Positions 32,761 through 41,246 of a DNA stretch of 64,000 bases are shown here, piece after piece. A program made the position numbers and the translations under genes. The number at the start of each line of letters is the position of its first letter. The stretch's first letter is position 1. Under the pieces are notes generated by a model. It was given only the letters and a program-made list of their open reading frames with translations. It was not told where the DNA came from and made no database searches. Origin of the DNA: Schlegelella_A sp038241255 (GTDB lineage Bacteria > Pseudomonadota > Gammaproteobacteria > Burkholderiales > Burkholderiaceae_C); NCBI GenBank assembly GCA_038241255.1, contig JBBRFW010000005.1:1-64000 (forward strand). Direction: 5' to 3'.

Positions 32761-33360
32761 ATGCTCATCGACATCGCCCCACCTGCCGGCCCCGCCTTGG
32801 CCGACCAAGACCGGGCCATCGCGGCTGTCTTCGCCCGCGAGTCGCGACGGCTGCGCGGCTTCGTGCGCCGGCGCATCGCCGACGCCTTCGAGGTCGACGA
32901 CATCGTCCAGGAGGTGTTCGCCGAGCTGATCGAGGCGACCCGGATCGCGGCGCCGATCGAGCACGTGGGCGCCTGGCTCGTTCGCGTTGCCGGTCATCGC
33001 ATCGTCGACCGCTTCCGCCGCGCCCGCACGCTCTCGCTCGACGAGGCTGGCGGCGCGCGCGACGAGGACTCGCTGGCGCTCGATAAGCTGCTGCAGTCGC
33101 CGGACGCCGGCCCCGAGGACCGTTACGCGCAGCGCGCAGCGCTCGCCGCCATCGAGGCAGCGCTGGCCGAACTTCCTGCGGCGCAACGCGAGGTCTTCAT
33201 CGCCCACGAGCTCGAGGGACGAAGCTTCAAGCGCCTCGCCGAAGAGAGCGGCGTCGGCATCAACACGCTGCTGGCGCGCAAGCGCTATGCGGTGCTGCAT
33301 CTGCGCGAGCGCCTGCAGGGCCTCCGCGAGAACCCTTCTTTCACCGAGGAAACGACATGA
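32761..33360 (+). CDS. ECF-type RNA polymerase sigma factor
   Basis: A 199-residue sigma-70 family protein with region 2 at about 20-95 (RRLRGFVRRRIADAFEVDDI, then the DIVQEVF and WLVRVAGHRIVDRFRR elements that contact the -10 region) and region 4 at about 135-190 (LAELPAAQREVFIAHELEG and a helix-turn-helix with FKRLAEESGVGINTLLARKR). Length is usual for ECF sigmas. It overlaps the next gene by 4 bp (ATGA), a translational coupling typical of a sigma factor and its membrane partner, although that partner is not a classical anti-sigma factor. Confidence 0.92.
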   Translation: MLIDIAPPAGPALADQDRAIAAVFARESRRLRGFVRRRIADAFEVDDIVQEVFAELIEATRIAAPIEHVGAWLVRVAGHRIVDRFRRARTLSLDEAGGARDEDSLALDKLLQSPDAGPEDRYAQRAALAAIEAALAELPAAQREVFIAHELEGRSFKRLAEESGVGINTLLARKRYAVLHLRERLQGLRENPSFTEETT

Positions 33361-33683
33361 GACTGCGCCCCGCCATGAGGGTCCTGAGGTTCGCCGCCAT
33401 CGCCGCGCTGGCGCTCGCCGCCGTTGGCTTCGTCGTCATGAGCCTGTGGAACTGGCTCGCGCCGACCGCATTCGGCGGCCACCTTATCGGCTTCTGGCAG
33501 GCGCTCGGGTTGTTCGTCCTCGCCCGCCTCCTCGTCGGTGGCTGGCGCGGGAGCCGCGGCCATGGCCACGGCTGGCACCGCATGAGCGACGAAGAGCGTG
33601 AGCGCGTCCGCGCGGGCTTCGCGCGTCGCTGCGGCCGCCGCGGTGGCAACGACAAGGCTGCGTCGACGGCACAGCCGGTCTGA
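33357..33683 (+). CDS. Small membrane protein coupled to ECF sigma factor
   Basis: A 108-residue protein with two hydrophobic segments (about 10-30 and 40-60) joined by WNWLAPTAFGG, a motif resembling a small membrane protein family often found after ECF sigma genes. The C-terminus is basic and His/Gly/Arg-rich (GSRGHGHGWHRM), perhaps metal-binding. Its ATG overlaps the stop of the sigma gene, so the two are translationally coupled. A role in controlling the sigma factor or sensing envelope or metal stress is inference; no zinc anti-sigma motif HxxxCxxC is present. Confidence 0.78.
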   Translation: MRLRPAMRVLRFAAIAALALAAVGFVVMSLWNWLAPTAFGGHLIGFWQALGLFVLARLLVGGWRGSRGHGHGWHRMSDEERERVRAGFARRCGRRGGNDKAASTAQPV

Positions 33684-33716
33684 TCGGGGCAGACGGGGCG
33701 GCGCCCAGTTCAAGCC

Positions 33717-35168
33717 TCAGCCGTTGGCCAGGCGGGCCGGCCGCTCCCAATCGCCGCCAAGGGCCTTGATCAGGAACACCGACGTGAGAAGGCGCTGGCC
33801 CGAGAGCTGCGCAGCCAGCCGCTCGGCGGCGAGCAGGGACTGCTGCGCCGTGATCACGTCGAGGTAGGTGGTGGCGCCGCCTTCGTAGCGCGCCGTCGCG
33901 AGCTCGAGCACGAGCCGCGCCGTATCGACCGCGATGCGCGCCTGGCGATCGGCGCTCTCGAGCGCGGCCAGGCTGGTGATGCCGTCCTCGACCTCCTGCA
34001 TCGCTGTGAGGACGACGCGCCGATAGCTGGCGACGGTCGCGTCGTAGTTAGCGCGCGCGAATTCGACGTTGGCATCGAGCCGGCCCGCCGAAAAGAGAGG
34101 CTGCGCGATCTGCGTCCCGAGCGACCACAGCAGGCTCGGCGCATCGAACAGGTTCACCAAGGTTCGGCTCTCGAAGCCGCCGCTCGGCGCGAGCAGGATG
34201 CTCGGGTAGTAGGCGGCCCGGGCGATGCCGATCTGCGCGTTGGCCGCCGCCATCGCCCGCTCGGCGGAGGCGACGTCGGGACGCCGCTCGAGCACGTCGG
34301 ATGGCACGCCCAGCGGCACTGCCGGCGGCGTCAGCTCGCGGATGTCGGCGGCGAGCGATAACGTGGGCGCGGGTGTGCCGGTGAGTGTCGCGACCGCGTG
34401 CTCGAACGGGGCGCGCTGGCGGCGCAGCACGTCGAGCTGGGTCAGCGTGGTGTCGAGCAACGATTGTTGCTGGGCGACGTCGAGGCCGGAGGCGGCGCCG
34501 AGGTCGTGGCGCGTGCGCACGAACTCGAACGAGCGGCGCTGAAGCGTGAGCGAGCGCACCAGAACGTCGAGCTCGATGTCGATCGCGCGCAGGTTGAAGT
34601 ACGCGGTCGCGAGGTCGGCGCCGAGCAGCAGGCGCGTGTTCTCGAAGTCGGCGGCAGCCTGCTCGGCGCTGGCGCGAACGCCTTCGATCGTGCGCTGGAC
34701 GCGGCCGGCGAGGTCGAATTCATAACTCACCGCGAGCGAGACGAGGGCGTCGTTCTGCACCGTCGAGAAGTTCGGCGATGCGTAGTTGCTGAGCGGCCGG
34801 TTCGCCGAGATGCGCTGGCGCGCGCCGCGCCCGTTGAGGCTCGCGTTGGGCAGCAGGCCGGCGCTGGTCGCCGCCACCACGGCGCGTGCCTGCGCGAGGC
34901 GGGCGCCGGCGAGCGCGAGGGTCGGGCTCTGCGCGAGCGCCTGCGCCTGCAAGGCGTCGAGGCGCGCATCGCCGAAGCGCTGCCACCACGGGCCCTTCGG
35001 CGCGGCGTCGTCAGGCGTGCCCTCGCGCCACGGCGCTTCGAGCTTCCAGGCGGTCGGCGTCTCGACCGCGGGACGAACGTAGATGGGTCCGGCGAAGCAT
35101 CCCCCCAGCGCGAGCGCGACGCCGAGCGCCGCCGCCGCGACCCGGGCGCGACGCTGCGGGCACGTCAC
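33717..35168 (-). CDS. NodT-family outer membrane efflux lipoprotein
   Basis: A 483-residue TolC-type outer membrane factor. The leader ends in the lipobox LGGC (Cys24), typical of the NodT/OprM branch. The mature part starts YVRPAVETPTAWK and shows two OEP repeats with coiled-coil stretches (LAGARLAQARAVVAATSAGLLPNASL and LERRPDVASAERAMAAANAQIG). It begins with a GTG that overlaps the TGA of the adaptor gene (GTGA at 35165-35168), so translation is coupled. It forms the outer exit duct of the efflux complex with the two genes upstream. Confidence 0.93.
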   Translation of the reverse strand: MTCPQRRARVAAAALGVALALGGCFAGPIYVRPAVETPTAWKLEAPWREGTPDDAAPKGPWWQRFGDARLDALQAQALAQSPTLALAGARLAQARAVVAATSAGLLPNASLNGRGARQRISANRPLSNYASPNFSTVQNDALVSLAVSYEFDLAGRVQRTIEGVRASAEQAAADFENTRLLLGADLATAYFNLRAIDIELDVLVRSLTLQRRSFEFVRTRHDLGAASGLDVAQQQSLLDTTLTQLDVLRRQRAPFEHAVATLTGTPAPTLSLAADIRELTPPAVPLGVPSDVLERRPDVASAERAMAAANAQIGIARAAYYPSILLAPSGGFESRTLVNLFDAPSLLWSLGTQIAQPLFSAGRLDANVEFARANYDATVASYRRVVLTAMQEVEDGITSLAALESADRQARIAVDTARLVLELATARYEGGATTYLDVITAQQSLLAAERLAAQLSGQRLLTSVFLIKALGGDWERPARLANG

Positions 35169-36403
35169 GGCAGCGCCTTGGCGGCAGCGGGCCGGCCGGT
35201 GCGCGTGCCGCTCGCCGCGCCGTCGTCGGTCGCGAGCGTGACGGTCTCGCCCTCGCCGAGCGAATCGGAAGGGTTGAGGACCAGGCGCTCACCGGCGGCG
35301 ATGCCGTCGATCACCTCGATCGATTCGCCAAGGTTGCGGCCGAGCATAACCGGCTTCAAGTGCACGCGACCCGCCGCGTCGACGACGGCGACACGCGTGC
35401 CTTCGCCGCGAAAGAGCAGCACGTTGCTCGGCACGACGAGGGTGCGGTTGCCGGCGAGCAGCAGATCGACCTGGACGTAGGCCCCGGGCAGCAGCGTGCC
35501 GTCCTTGTTGGGCAGAGCGATCTCGACCTGCATCGTTCGCGTCGCCGGATCGATCGACGCCGCCGTGCGCGCGACTTCACCGGTGAACGACCGGCCGCGC
35601 AGCTCTGCCTGCGTGACCACGACCTTCTGCCCGGCCCGCACCAGCTGGGCGTACGACTGCGGCACGTTCACGTAGACGCGCAGTGGGTCCATCTGGGTCA
35701 GGACGAAGAGCGTCTTGCCGCTCGAATCGATCAGGTCGCCGACATCGACGTTCCTGCGCGTGATGACGCCGTCGAACGGCGCCGTGACCCGCGTGAAGCC
35801 CTGCAGCTGGCGCAGCCGCTGCACGTTGGCGTCGGCGGCGGCGAGGTTGGCGACCGCCTGGGTAACGCCGCTGCGCCGCTCGTCGAGCTCCTGCTGCGAG
35901 ACGACGTCCTTCTTGCGCAGCGCCTCCCAGCGATCGACCGTGCTCCTGGCCAGCGCCAGGCTGGCCGCGGTCTGCTGGCGCGCCGCCTCGGCCTGTGAAA
36001 GCTGCTGGTCGATCTCGGGCGACTCGATGACCGCGAGCAGCTCGCCCTTGGCGACGTGGCTGCCGATGTCCTTGCTCCAGCGCTTGACGTAGCCCGCCGA
36101 GCGAGCCGCCAGCGGCGCCTGCCGGAAGCCCTGCAGCGAGCCCGGCAGGGCGAGCGTCTGGCCGCCTTCGCTGGTCTTCGCGACCGTCGTCTTGACGTAC
36201 GAGACGGTGCCTTCGGCGGCGGTCGATTCGAGCACCTTGGCGTTCGCCAGCCGGCCGAGGATCGTCCGGCCGGCGCCGACGACGAGCAGCACGAGGACGA
36301 CGATGACCGCGATCCTCGTGCGGCGCGCGAGGGGCGCGCGCTGCGCCAGATCGGCGGCCGGCGGGGGCGCTCCGGCATGGAACGACGGGGGGTGATCGGC
36401 CAT
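35165..36403 (-). CDS. RND efflux periplasmic adaptor (MFP) subunit
   Basis: A 412-residue membrane fusion protein: one N-terminal membrane anchor (about 28-48), a lipoyl-like half (about 85-115, with YVKRWSKDIGSHVAKGELLAVIE), a helical hairpin (about 115-185) and the second lipoyl half (VTAPFDGVITRRNVDVGDLI), then beta-barrel and membrane-proximal domains. It links the RND pump to the outer membrane duct. It starts 3 bp after the pump gene stops and overlaps the outer membrane gene by 4 bp, in a tight three-gene operon. Confidence 0.93.
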   Translation of the reverse strand: MADHPPSFHAGAPPPAADLAQRAPLARRTRIAVIVVLVLLVVGAGRTILGRLANAKVLESTAAEGTVSYVKTTVAKTSEGGQTLALPGSLQGFRQAPLAARSAGYVKRWSKDIGSHVAKGELLAVIESPEIDQQLSQAEAARQQTAASLALARSTVDRWEALRKKDVVSQQELDERRSGVTQAVANLAAADANVQRLRQLQGFTRVTAPFDGVITRRNVDVGDLIDSSGKTLFVLTQMDPLRVYVNVPQSYAQLVRAGQKVVVTQAELRGRSFTGEVARTAASIDPATRTMQVEIALPNKDGTLLPGAYVQVDLLLAGNRTLVVPSNVLLFRGEGTRVAVVDAAGRVHLKPVMLGRNLGESIEVIDGIAAGERLVLNPSDSLGEGETVTLATDDGAASGTRTGRPAAAKALP

Positions 36404-36406
36404 CGG

Positions 36407-39400
36407 TCAGGCTTCTCGCAGGATCGGTTCCGGCGCGGCGTCGCGCGCGGCCGCGTGCGCGGCGTGCCGGCGCCCGAGCCGCTCGTGGACGCCGGCGAAC
36501 ACGACCGGCACGAAGAGCAGCGTCGAGACGGTCGCGAACAGCAGGCCGCCGATGACCGCGCGGCCGAGCGGAGCGTTCTGCTCGGCGCCTTCGCCAATGC
36601 CCAGCGCCATCGGAATCATGCCGATGATCATCGCCAGCGCCGTCATCAGCACCGGCCGGATGCGGGTCGCGCCGGCTTCGAGCACAGCCAGTCGGGGCGC
36701 CGCACCCTCCTGCTGGCGCTGGCGCGCGAACGAGACGAGCAGGATGCTGTTGGCGGTCGCGACGCCCATCGTCATGATCGCGCCAGTGAGCGCCGGCACC
36801 GAGAGCGTCGTGCCGCTGATGAAGAGCATCCAGGCGATGCCGGCGAGCGCCGCGGGCAGCGCGGCGACGATGATCACGGCGTCGATCCACGACTGGAAAT
36901 TGACGACGATGAGCAGGTAGACGAGAACGATCGCCATCGCCAGACCGACGCCGAGACCGATGAACGACGCCTGCATCGTCTGCACCTGGCCGCGCAGCAC
37001 GACCTGGCTGCCGCGCGGCAGCTTCGGCCGCACCTCGTCGACGAGCGTCTGCACCCGCGCGGCGACGCTGGCCAGATCGGTGCCGTGCACGCTGACGTAG
37101 ACGTCGATCGCCGGCAGGATGTTGTAACGCGAGACCACCGCCGCCTGCCGCGCCGACGTTGCCTCGACCAGGTTGCCGAGCAGCTGGGGCGCCGCCGCGG
37201 CGGTCGACGTGCCCGGGCCGCTGGTGCCCGCGACCGGTACGTTGAGGAGCGCATCGAGCGAGTCGACCCGATACTGCGGCGCCTGCACGGCCACCGAGTA
37301 GACGACGCCGTTGGCGGGATTGAGCCAGAACGCCGGCGCGGTCTGCGAGCTGCCCGAGAGCGAGACCAGCACGTTCTGGCCGACGTTCTGCGCCGACAGG
37401 CCCATCTGCTGCAGGCGCGTGCGGTCCATCTGCAGGTTGACCGCGGGCGCGTCGAGGCGCTGGTGCACGTGCGCATCGACGGCGCCGGGGATCTGCTTGA
37501 TGCGCTTGGCGAGGCCCGCGGCCAGCGCCGCGTTCGCCGTCAGCTCGTTGCCCGTGAACTGCACGTCGATCGCCGCGGGCAGGCCGAAGTTGAGGATCTG
37601 GGTGACGATGTCGGCCGGCTGGAAGAAGAACTCGATGCCGGGAAAGCGCTTGGGCAGCTCGGCGCGCAGGCGGGTCACGAACTCGTCGGTCGGCCCGTGG
37701 CCTTCCTTGAGCGAGAGTTGGATCTCGCCGTCGAGCGTGCCGATCGTTCCCGCATTGCTGTAGGACAGGTTGATGCCGCTGTTGGGAACGCCGAGGTTGT
37801 CGAGAATCGTCTCGAGCTGATCCTTGGGCACCAGCTGGCGGATCGCCGCTTCGACATCGTCGGCCAGGCGCGCCGTCTCCTCGATGCGCGTGCCAGTCGG
37901 CGCGCGCAGGTGCAGGCGGATCTGACCGGCATCGACGCTCGGAAAGAAGTCGCGGCCCAGGAACGGGTAGAGGCCGCAGGAGAGCAGGCAGAAGGCAAGG
38001 AAGGCGGTGCCGAAGACCCCGCGCTTCTCGAGCAGGTCCGAGAGCGCGACCGTATAGGCGCCGCGCACCCGCTCGAATTGGCGATCGAAGCCGCGGTAGA
38101 TGCGCAGCAGCGCACTCGGCCGCGCCGATTCGTCGGGCTTGCCCTCGCCGTGCGTGCCGCGCATCAGCAGCATCATCATCGTCGGCACCAGCGTTCGCGA
38201 CAGGATGTACGACGCGATCATCGCGATCACCACCGCCTCGGCGAGCGGAACGAACAGGAAGCGGGCGACGCCGGAGAGGAAGAACATCGGCACGAAGACG
38301 ATGCAGATGCTCAGGGTCGAGACGAGCGCCGGCACGCCGATCTCGCCCGCGCCGATGACAATCGCCTCCTCGAGCGGCTGGCCGAGATGCAGGTGCCGCT
38401 CGATGTTCTCGATCGTCACGATCGCCTGGTCGACGAGGATGCCGACCGAGAGCGCCATGCCGCCGAGCGTCATCAGGTTGAGCGTCTCGCCGAGCATCTG
38501 CAGGACCAGGATCGAGACCAGGATCGAGAGCGGGATCGTCAGCGCGATGATCAACGTCGAGCGCCAGTTGCCGAGGAAGAGAAGCACCATCACCGAGGTC
38601 AGGCCGGCGGCGATCAGCGCCTCGACGACGACGCCCTGCACCGCTGCCTTGACGAACACCGACTGGTCGAAGAGCGGTGCCACCTTGAGGTCGGCGGGCA
38701 GGATCGACTGCACGCGCGGCAGGATCGTGCGCAGGTTGGCGACGATGTCGAGGGTCGACGCACCGCCGTTCTTCAGCACCGAGAGGAGGACGCCGCGCGC
38801 GCCGTCCTTGCGGACGATGTTGGTCTGCGGCGAGAAGCCGTCGCGCACGTTGGCCACGTCGCGCAGGTAGGTCGTCGTGCCGCCGGCCGAGGTCTTTATC
38901 GGCAGGTCGTTGAGGCCCGCGATCGCTTCCGGCGAGCCGTTCATTCGCACCGTGTACTCGGTGTCGCCGAACTTGGCGGTGCCCGAGGGCAGGATTAGGT
39001 TCTGCAGGTTGACCGCGTTGACTACGTCGGCCGGCGCCAGGCCGCGGGCCTGCAGTGCCTGGATGTCGAGGTCGACCGAGATCAGCCGGTTCTTGCCGCC
39101 GTACGGGAACGGGATTGCCACGCCCGGGATCGTGATGAGCTGCGGCCTGAGCGTGTTGATCGCGGCGTCGAAGACCGCCTGCTCGGGCAGCGTCGGGCTC
39201 GACATGCCGAGCTGGACGACCGGGATGCTCGACGCCGAGTACTTGATGACGAGCGGCGGCGTGATGCCGGGCGGCAGCTGGCGCACCTGCGCCTGCTCGA
39301 TCGCCACGACCTGGGCGATCGCGGTCTGGATGTTGGCGGTCGGCTGGAAGATGACCTTGATGATCGAGATGCCGGCGAGTGAGGTCGACTCGATGTGCTC

Positions 39401-39634
39401 GATGTCGCTCACCGTCGTCGTCAGGCTGCGTTCGTTCTGAGCGGCGATGCGCTGGCCCATCTCCTGCGCCGGCAGGCCGTTGTAGTTCCAGACGATCGAG
39501 ATCACCGGGATGTTGATTTCCGGGAAGATGTCGGTCGCCATGTTGAGCAGCGCGAACGGCGTCGCCAGGACGATCAGCATGGCCATCACGATGAACGTGT
39601 ACGGGCGCTTCAGCGCGAGCTGGACGATCGACAT
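36407..39634 (-). CDS. RND efflux pump permease with atypical proton-relay residues
   Basis: A 1075-residue RND transporter with 12 expected membrane helices and two large periplasmic loops. It starts MSIVQLALKRPYTFIVMAML with the TDIFPEINIPVISI strand of the family. In TM4 the usual V-D-D-A reads V401-D402-Q403-A; in TM10 the segment GVATANSILLVSFA carries alanine (961) where AcrB has Lys940. So only one of the three core proton-relay residues is kept, as in a subgroup of RND pumps related to the multidrug branch. Energising probably uses different residues. First gene of the pump-adaptor-outer membrane operon; substrate unknown. Confidence 0.92.
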   Translation of the reverse strand: MSIVQLALKRPYTFIVMAMLIVLATPFALLNMATDIFPEINIPVISIVWNYNGLPAQEMGQRIAAQNERSLTTTVSDIEHIESTSLAGISIIKVIFQPTANIQTAIAQVVAIEQAQVRQLPPGITPPLVIKYSASSIPVVQLGMSSPTLPEQAVFDAAINTLRPQLITIPGVAIPFPYGGKNRLISVDLDIQALQARGLAPADVVNAVNLQNLILPSGTAKFGDTEYTVRMNGSPEAIAGLNDLPIKTSAGGTTTYLRDVANVRDGFSPQTNIVRKDGARGVLLSVLKNGGASTLDIVANLRTILPRVQSILPADLKVAPLFDQSVFVKAAVQGVVVEALIAAGLTSVMVLLFLGNWRSTLIIALTIPLSILVSILVLQMLGETLNLMTLGGMALSVGILVDQAIVTIENIERHLHLGQPLEEAIVIGAGEIGVPALVSTLSICIVFVPMFFLSGVARFLFVPLAEAVVIAMIASYILSRTLVPTMMMLLMRGTHGEGKPDESARPSALLRIYRGFDRQFERVRGAYTVALSDLLEKRGVFGTAFLAFCLLSCGLYPFLGRDFFPSVDAGQIRLHLRAPTGTRIEETARLADDVEAAIRQLVPKDQLETILDNLGVPNSGINLSYSNAGTIGTLDGEIQLSLKEGHGPTDEFVTRLRAELPKRFPGIEFFFQPADIVTQILNFGLPAAIDVQFTGNELTANAALAAGLAKRIKQIPGAVDAHVHQRLDAPAVNLQMDRTRLQQMGLSAQNVGQNVLVSLSGSSQTAPAFWLNPANGVVYSVAVQAPQYRVDSLDALLNVPVAGTSGPGTSTAAAAPQLLGNLVEATSARQAAVVSRYNILPAIDVYVSVHGTDLASVAARVQTLVDEVRPKLPRGSQVVLRGQVQTMQASFIGLGVGLAMAIVLVYLLIVVNFQSWIDAVIIVAALPAALAGIAWMLFISGTTLSVPALTGAIMTMGVATANSILLVSFARQRQQEGAAPRLAVLEAGATRIRPVLMTALAMIIGMIPMALGIGEGAEQNAPLGRAVIGGLLFATVSTLLFVPVVFAGVHERLGRRHAAHAAARDAAPEPILREA

Positions 39635-39821
39635 TCGGCGTGGGCGGGAGCGCGGAGGGTCGCGGCGAAACGGCGATGATATTCAGAGTCCCGGACGGGC
39701 CGTCGGCAATGTCTTACCGGCCGCCGCCGGCTTGTCCCACACACCGCACGCGGCCGCTGAAATAAGGTTACCGATTCGACGGACACTCTGCCTCCCCCCG
39801 CCACCCTGCTGCGAGAACGCC

Positions 39822-40454
39822 ATGGCCACCACCACTCCCACTGCCGCCCGGCCCGCCGCCGCCGAAGGCGACAGCACCGACACCCAGAGCACCGTGCAGA
39901 AGCTGCGCGACCAGGCCGACGCGGTCGTCCAGCGCATCCAGCCTCAGATCACCGCGGTCTCGACCTACGCCCGCGACGAGCCGACCAAGGCGCTGCTGAT
40001 TTCGGCCGCGACCGGCGCGGCGCTTATGGGTCTGATCGCGCTGGCGATGCGCGTCGGCTCGCGCTCCCCCGCTGAATCGGCCGCCTCGGCGGGCAAGTCG
40101 GCCATGGCGGCGATCCGCGACGCGGCACTCGATCTCGCCGACAGCGCCCAGAGCATGGCCGCCGATGCGCTCGAGAGCGCGCAGAAGCGCGTCTCCGACG
40201 CCTTCTCGAGCACCCAGAAGCGCGCCGCAGCGGGTGCCGCCGCGAGCACCGACAGCGTCTCGGAGGCCGCTGCCGACGCCTGGAAGAAGGTGCGCGAGCA
40301 GGCTGGCCCCATGGTCGACAAGATCAGGCCGCAGCTCGATGCCGTCACCGCCTACGCCAAGGACGAGCCCGTGCGCGCGGCGCTCGGCCTCGCCGCGGCC
40401 GGTGCCATTGTGGCCGGGCTGATCGCGCTGACGCGTTCGTCGCAGGACGACTGA
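39822..40454 (+). CDS. DUF883/ElaB-like protein with two repeated modules
   Basis: A 210-residue protein built from two similar modules. Each has a helical part and then a conserved end: QPQITAVSTYARDEPTKALL in the first and RPQLDAVTAYAKDEPVRAAL in the second, each followed by a glycine/alanine-rich membrane helix (SAATGAALMGLIALAMR and LAAAGAIVAGLIALTRS). Single modules resemble DUF883/ElaB/YqjD inner membrane proteins that tether ribosomes or act in stress. Between them is a long Ala/Ser-rich coiled coil. The ATG at 39822 opens a run of Thr/Ala. Divergent from the RND pump gene. Confidence 0.75.
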   Translation: MATTTPTAARPAAAEGDSTDTQSTVQKLRDQADAVVQRIQPQITAVSTYARDEPTKALLISAATGAALMGLIALAMRVGSRSPAESAASAGKSAMAAIRDAALDLADSAQSMAADALESAQKRVSDAFSSTQKRAAAGAAASTDSVSEAAADAWKKVREQAGPMVDKIRPQLDAVTAYAKDEPVRAALGLAAAGAIVAGLIALTRSSQDD

Positions 40455-40460
40455 GCCGTC

Positions 40461-40489
40461 GCCGGCCGCGCCTCGCGCGCACGGCCGGC
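40461..40489 (+). terminator. GC-rich hairpin after the DUF883-like gene
   Basis: A perfect 8-bp stem (GCCGGCCG at 40461-40468 with CGGCCGGC at 40482-40489) and 13-nt loop begins 6 bp after the stop codon. There is no run of T downstream, so it is at best a Rho-assisted or weak intrinsic terminator, or an RNA-stabilising hairpin. Confidence 0.4.
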
Positions 40490-40559
40490 GCCGCCTTCCG
40501 GTGACGCAAGCGGCACAGCGTTTGCCTCAGGCGCTGCATCCACCTCATAGGAGCTGCGC

Positions 40560-41153
40560 ATGTCGCCCCATCAGAACGCCCGTCTTTCCGCCCTTTCCGC
40601 GTGCGTCGGCCTGGCCCTCGCCGCTGCCGCCGCAGGGTCGGTCGCGCAGGGCGCGACGGCGGCCGCGACCCCGGGCATGAAGGCCGGCGCCTCCGTCGCT
40701 TCGCCCGACAAGGGATTCACCATGAAGGCTGCCGAGGGCGGCATGGCCGAGGTCGAGCTCGGCAAGCTTGCGCAGCAAAAAGGGTCGAGCGACCAGGTCA
40801 AGCAGTTCGGCTCGCGCATGGTCGACGACCACAGCAAGGCCAACGCCGAGCTGACGCAGCTCGCCGGCAGCAAGGGCATCACCCTGCCGACCGACCTCGA
40901 CGCCAAGCACAAGAGCGAGCTGGCGAAGATGCAAAAGCTCTCGGGCGCCCAGTTCGACCGCGCCTACATGGACGGCATGGTGAAGGACCACAAGGAAGAC
41001 GTCGCCGATTTCCGCAAGGAGTCGACCTCCGGCAAGGACAGCGACATCAAGGCGTTTGCCGCCAAGACGCTGCCGACGCTCGAGGACCACATGAAGATGG
41101 CGCAGTCGACCGACTCCGCCGTCAAGAGCGCGAAGTCGACCGCCAGCCGCTGA
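40560..41153 (+). CDS. DUF4142 domain-containing exported protein
   Basis: A 197-residue protein with a leader of about 30 residues ending GSVAQG. The rest matches DUF4142: FTMKAAEGGMAEVELGKLAQ, VKQFGSRMVDDHSKANAEL, FDRAYMDGMVKDHKEDVADF and KTLPTLEDHMKMAQ. This ferritin-like helical domain is widespread in soil proteobacteria and is probably periplasmic; no enzymatic role is established. A GGAG site precedes the ATG by about 7 bp. Confidence 0.93.
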   Translation: MSPHQNARLSALSACVGLALAAAAAGSVAQGATAAATPGMKAGASVASPDKGFTMKAAEGGMAEVELGKLAQQKGSSDQVKQFGSRMVDDHSKANAELTQLAGSKGITLPTDLDAKHKSELAKMQKLSGAQFDRAYMDGMVKDHKEDVADFRKESTSGKDSDIKAFAAKTLPTLEDHMKMAQSTDSAVKSAKSTASR

Positions 41154-41246
41154 GCGGCCGCGCTCCCGCGCCGGCACGCTCGACCGGCGTCGAGGCGCGG
41201 CGGTATAAGCAGCAGACGTCTCGTCGCGCGGGGCGATGGAGTCACC

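Noticed and set aside
36056..38998. Long plus-strand open frame opposite the RND operon
   Set aside because: Antisense to clear RND pump and adaptor genes; low-complexity Arg/Asp/His-rich translation, no domain.
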